From Siphonobacter aquaeclarae (lineage in GTDB: Bacteria; Bacteroidota; Bacteroidia; Cytophagales; Spirosomataceae), in NCBI RefSeq assembly GCF_900103285.1, contig NZ_FNGS01000005.1, forward strand, positions 430,579-494,578: a stretch of 64,000 nucleotides of DNA, read 5' to 3'. Positions 62,142-64,000 of the stretch are shown here, piece after piece. The position numbers were made by a program, and so were the translations under genes. Under the pieces are notes generated by a model. The model ran no database searches, was not told where the DNA came from, and was given only the letters and a program-made list of their open reading frames with translations. Each line of letters opens with the position of its first letter. The first letter of the stretch is position 1.

Positions 62142-62520
62142 ACAGTCGAATTTTAAGCGCAAGCCGGGGATCCAGGTATTGCCTCAGTTTTTCATAAATC
62201 ACAATGGCGATATTCTCGGCGGTTGGATTGAGGTCCCTGAATTCTTCGGTATCCAGGTTCAGGTTTCGGTGGTCAAACCGGTCCAGAATTTCCTTCCGGA
62301 TCAGATCTGAGAGGTATTTGAGGTCAATGACAAAGCCCGTCTCCGGATCCACCGGCCCGATGACTTCAGCAATGAGTTCGTAGTTGTGCCCGTGATAGTT
62401 TGCATTGCTGCACAGGCCGAACACCTCCCGGTTTTTTTCGTCCGACCAGCGCGGGTTATACAAACGATGCGCGGCGTTGAAGTGCTCCTTGCGGTACACC
62501 GCAACTCGCTTTGATTCCAT
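62101..62520 (-). CDS. 6-pyruvoyl-tetrahydropterin synthase / QueD family
   Basis: A 139-residue enzyme. Zinc ligands His18 (FNAAHRL), His43 and His45 (NYHGHNYEL), catalytic Cys37 in FGLCSNA, and the downstream Asp-His pair in RFDHRNLN. Acts on dihydroneopterin triphosphate, the product of the adjacent FolE, forming either 6-carboxytetrahydropterin (queuosine pathway) or 6-pyruvoyl-tetrahydropterin. Neighbouring queC/queE genes are not in the window, so the choice is open. Confidence 0.92.
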   Translation of the reverse strand: MESKRVAVYRKEHFNAAHRLYNPRWSDEKNREVFGLCSNANYHGHNYELIAEVIGPVDPETGFVIDLKYLSDLIRKEILDRFDHRNLNLDTEEFRDLNPTAENIAIVIYEKLRQYLDPRLALKIRLYETERNFVEYPVG

Positions 62521-63220
62521 ACTGCCTGATTTTTTGACGGAAGAATGTCTTCTTTCCGTCTCACTGATACGAAAGATCTGGGGCCGTCTGAAAGTGTGTC
62601 AGCAACACCCGTCGATCTGTGGAAAGTCCTGTTTTCGCTTCAAAGAAACGGATGTCTGCGGATAATTGTTCCGTTTTGTCGTAAAAAAACCGGCCTGTGT
62701 CAGAGAAACACGATTTTTCGAAACCAACGAAAGCACGGTCATTCGACAAATTTGATTTAATAATATTTTTTAAAAATTACAAAAAATTCAATTTCCGGGT
62801 GTACTTTTCAGATTCGTTAGCACGATCATCCGAATCAGGATTTCTCCGCACCTCGGGAGAAATAGTCATCAGGCTGAAGAGTATCGTATTAACACCGTCA
62901 ATCTCTGATAAGGGTCAGCCCGCTGATTCCCCTTTCATTCGTTACCTAAACTCTCTATGTCTATCAAACAGCGGCAGTTTTCCGCGGCTACGTCAGGCAC
63001 ACGGCAGGCCGGAAGACCCGGATCATTCCCATTCCCGGTTTTCTCCCGCGAAAACCAGCGCAGCCCCTTCGTTCCAACATTCTCTCCCGGCAGACGTTAT
63101 TGACGAAGATAGTTATTCCTGTCCTTCACGTCAGCCCAACCGGCGCCGCCTCCGAGCCGTCCGGCAGACTGCTGATTCATCCCTCTAAATGACGATCCAA
63201 ACAAACAAACCCAGTCAGAC
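62521..63220. other. Intergenic region before the MFS gene
   Basis: 700 bases without a convincing gene. AT-rich at 62755-62800, where divergent promoters probably sit. A 48-codon frame begins at 62957 (MSIKQRQFSAATSGTRQAG) but looks spurious. No clear hairpin. Confidence 0.45.
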
Positions 63221-64000
63221 ATGTCCGAAATAAACTCAACCGGAGTCGCATCCCAGGTTACGCCCAAAAGCAATACGCTGGCGATCGTGATGATTTGTAT
63301 CCTCTTTTTCGTTTTTGGTTTCGTCACCTGGGCCAACAGTACCTGGATTCAGTTTTTCAAACTGTCATTCAGCCTTTCGGATACACAGTCCTTTCTGGTT
63401 ACTTTTTCTTCTTATATCGCCTTTTTCTTTTTGGCGCTGCCGTCTTCGGTTATTCTGAAAAAACTGGGCTTCCAAAACGGCATCGTAACCGGCCTGTTCG
63501 TTCTGGCGTTCGGTTCTCTTGTTTTTATCCCCGCAGCCCGGCTTCAATCCTTCAGCCTTTTTCTGGTGGGTATCTTCATCCAGGGTTCTGCACTGGCGCT
63601 GCTTCAGACGGCGGCGAATCCTTACATGACGATCATCGGCCCTATTGAAAGCGCCGCAAAACGGATCAGCATTGCGGGTATTTGCAACAAGTTTGCCGGT
63701 ATCATCATTCCCCTTGTCATGGGAACGCTCTTCCTGGCGAACGCATCGGTTGTCGAAAAACAGATCGCTTCCGCCGCTACTGAAGCCGAAAGATTCCAGC
63801 ATGTAGGCGAGCTTCTCGGACGTGTGAATACGCCGTCGGTGGTTCTTGCCATCTTTTTTTCCATCCTGGCAGTTGTTTTCATGAAAGTCAAACTTCCGCA
63901 TGTGGAGGAAGAGAACGAAGTAGTCGATCAGGAAAAAGAAAAACAGGAAGCCAAAACCAGCCTTTTCCAGTTTCCGCATTTATTCCTCGGAGCCCTTTGC
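63221..64000 (+). CDS. Sugar MFS transporter (FHS/GluP-FucP type), cut by window end
   Basis: The first 260 codons of a membrane transporter; the frame runs off the end. The ATG at 63221 opens MSEINSTGVASQVTPKSNT. Spans begin with VMICILFFVFGFVTWANSTW (the family's first helix). The signature ALLQTAANPYMTIIGP in TM4 marks fucose/glucose-galactose-proton symporters of the FHS family. A charged loop (PHVEEENEVVDQEKEKQEAK) separates the two halves. Imports a sugar with protons. Confidence 0.9.
   Translation, partial: MSEINSTGVASQVTPKSNTLAIVMICILFFVFGFVTWANSTWIQFFKLSFSLSDTQSFLVTFSSYIAFFFLALPSSVILKKLGFQNGIVTGLFVLAFGSLVFIPAARLQSFSLFLVGIFIQGSALALLQTAANPYMTIIGPIESAAKRISIAGICNKFAGIIIPLVMGTLFLANASVVEKQIASAATEAERFQHVGELLGRVNTPSVVLAIFFSILAVVFMKVKLPHVEEENEVVDQEKEKQEAKTSLFQFPHLFLGALC

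Noticed and set aside
62697-63188. 163-codon frame before the MFS gene
   Set aside because: Composition is Ser/Arg/Pro-rich without pattern, begins in an AT-rich likely promoter area and matches no family.

Overview
The window looks like chromosomal DNA from a Bacteroidota bacterium, most likely a Cytophagales (Spirosoma/Larkinella-like) relative. The grounds are several proteins with type IX secretion (T9SS) type A or type B sorting tails, promoters with a -33 TTG / -7 TAnnTTTG layout, weak ribosome binding sites, and Bacteroidota-typical families (DUF3127, GH3, M43 protease, TPR-containing sensor kinases). The assignment rests on sequence reading only. Most of the window has a GC-rich coding style; an AT-richer patch lies at about 27.4-31.5 kb.

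Layout. 0-4.5 kb: an AraC regulator with a DUF1398 protein, a VOC protein, an SDR gene remnant, a DUF892 (YciE/YciF) stress protein, a membrane protein and a SMUG2-like DNA glycosylase. 4.6-11.9 kb: tRNA-Lys, a YegP-like protein, a GMC oxidoreductase, a DUF932 protein, an HExxH peptidase-like protein, a VOC protein and a serine hydrolase. 11.96-25.2 kb: seven minus-strand genes, tightly packed or overlapping. They encode a TPR sensor histidine kinase, a NarL-type response regulator, a T9SS-exported fibronectin III protein, an outer-membrane barrel, a 1415-residue exported giant, a second Fn3 protein and a lipoprotein. This looks like one operon for a self-regulated cell-surface assembly and is the best candidate for an undescribed system here.

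25.5-31.5 kb is accessory and partly decayed: a lipoprotein, a degenerate receiver domain, a multi-hairpin repeat that abuts a beheaded T9SS protein, a lipoprotein plus barrel pair of unknown function, and metallopeptidase-like debris ending at a second tRNA-Lys. 31.6-45.3 kb returns to core functions: a TPR/SH3 membrane protein, an SDR, a T9SS type B surface protein, RlmD, a hexapeptide acyltransferase, DnaB, PhoH, an M43 protease, ComEC, ElbB and DUF3127. 45.4-49.5 kb holds two tRNA-Leu(GAG) genes, a beta-helix (pectate-lyase-like) protein and a two-gene surface protein operon.

49.9 kb carries a candidate small RNA with its own promoter and terminator. 50.2-64 kb is mostly housekeeping: a phosphotransferase, a deoxynucleoside kinase, TrhO, a GNAT, SurE, GH3, CapA, a LysE exporter, a Nudix hydrolase, a CDF metal exporter, an SPFH protein, FolE with a 6-pyruvoyl-tetrahydropterin-synthase-like partner, and a sugar MFS transporter cut by the window end. 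Many genes are separated by clear intrinsic terminators, and all four tRNAs have near-identical promoters with a 20-nt spacer.
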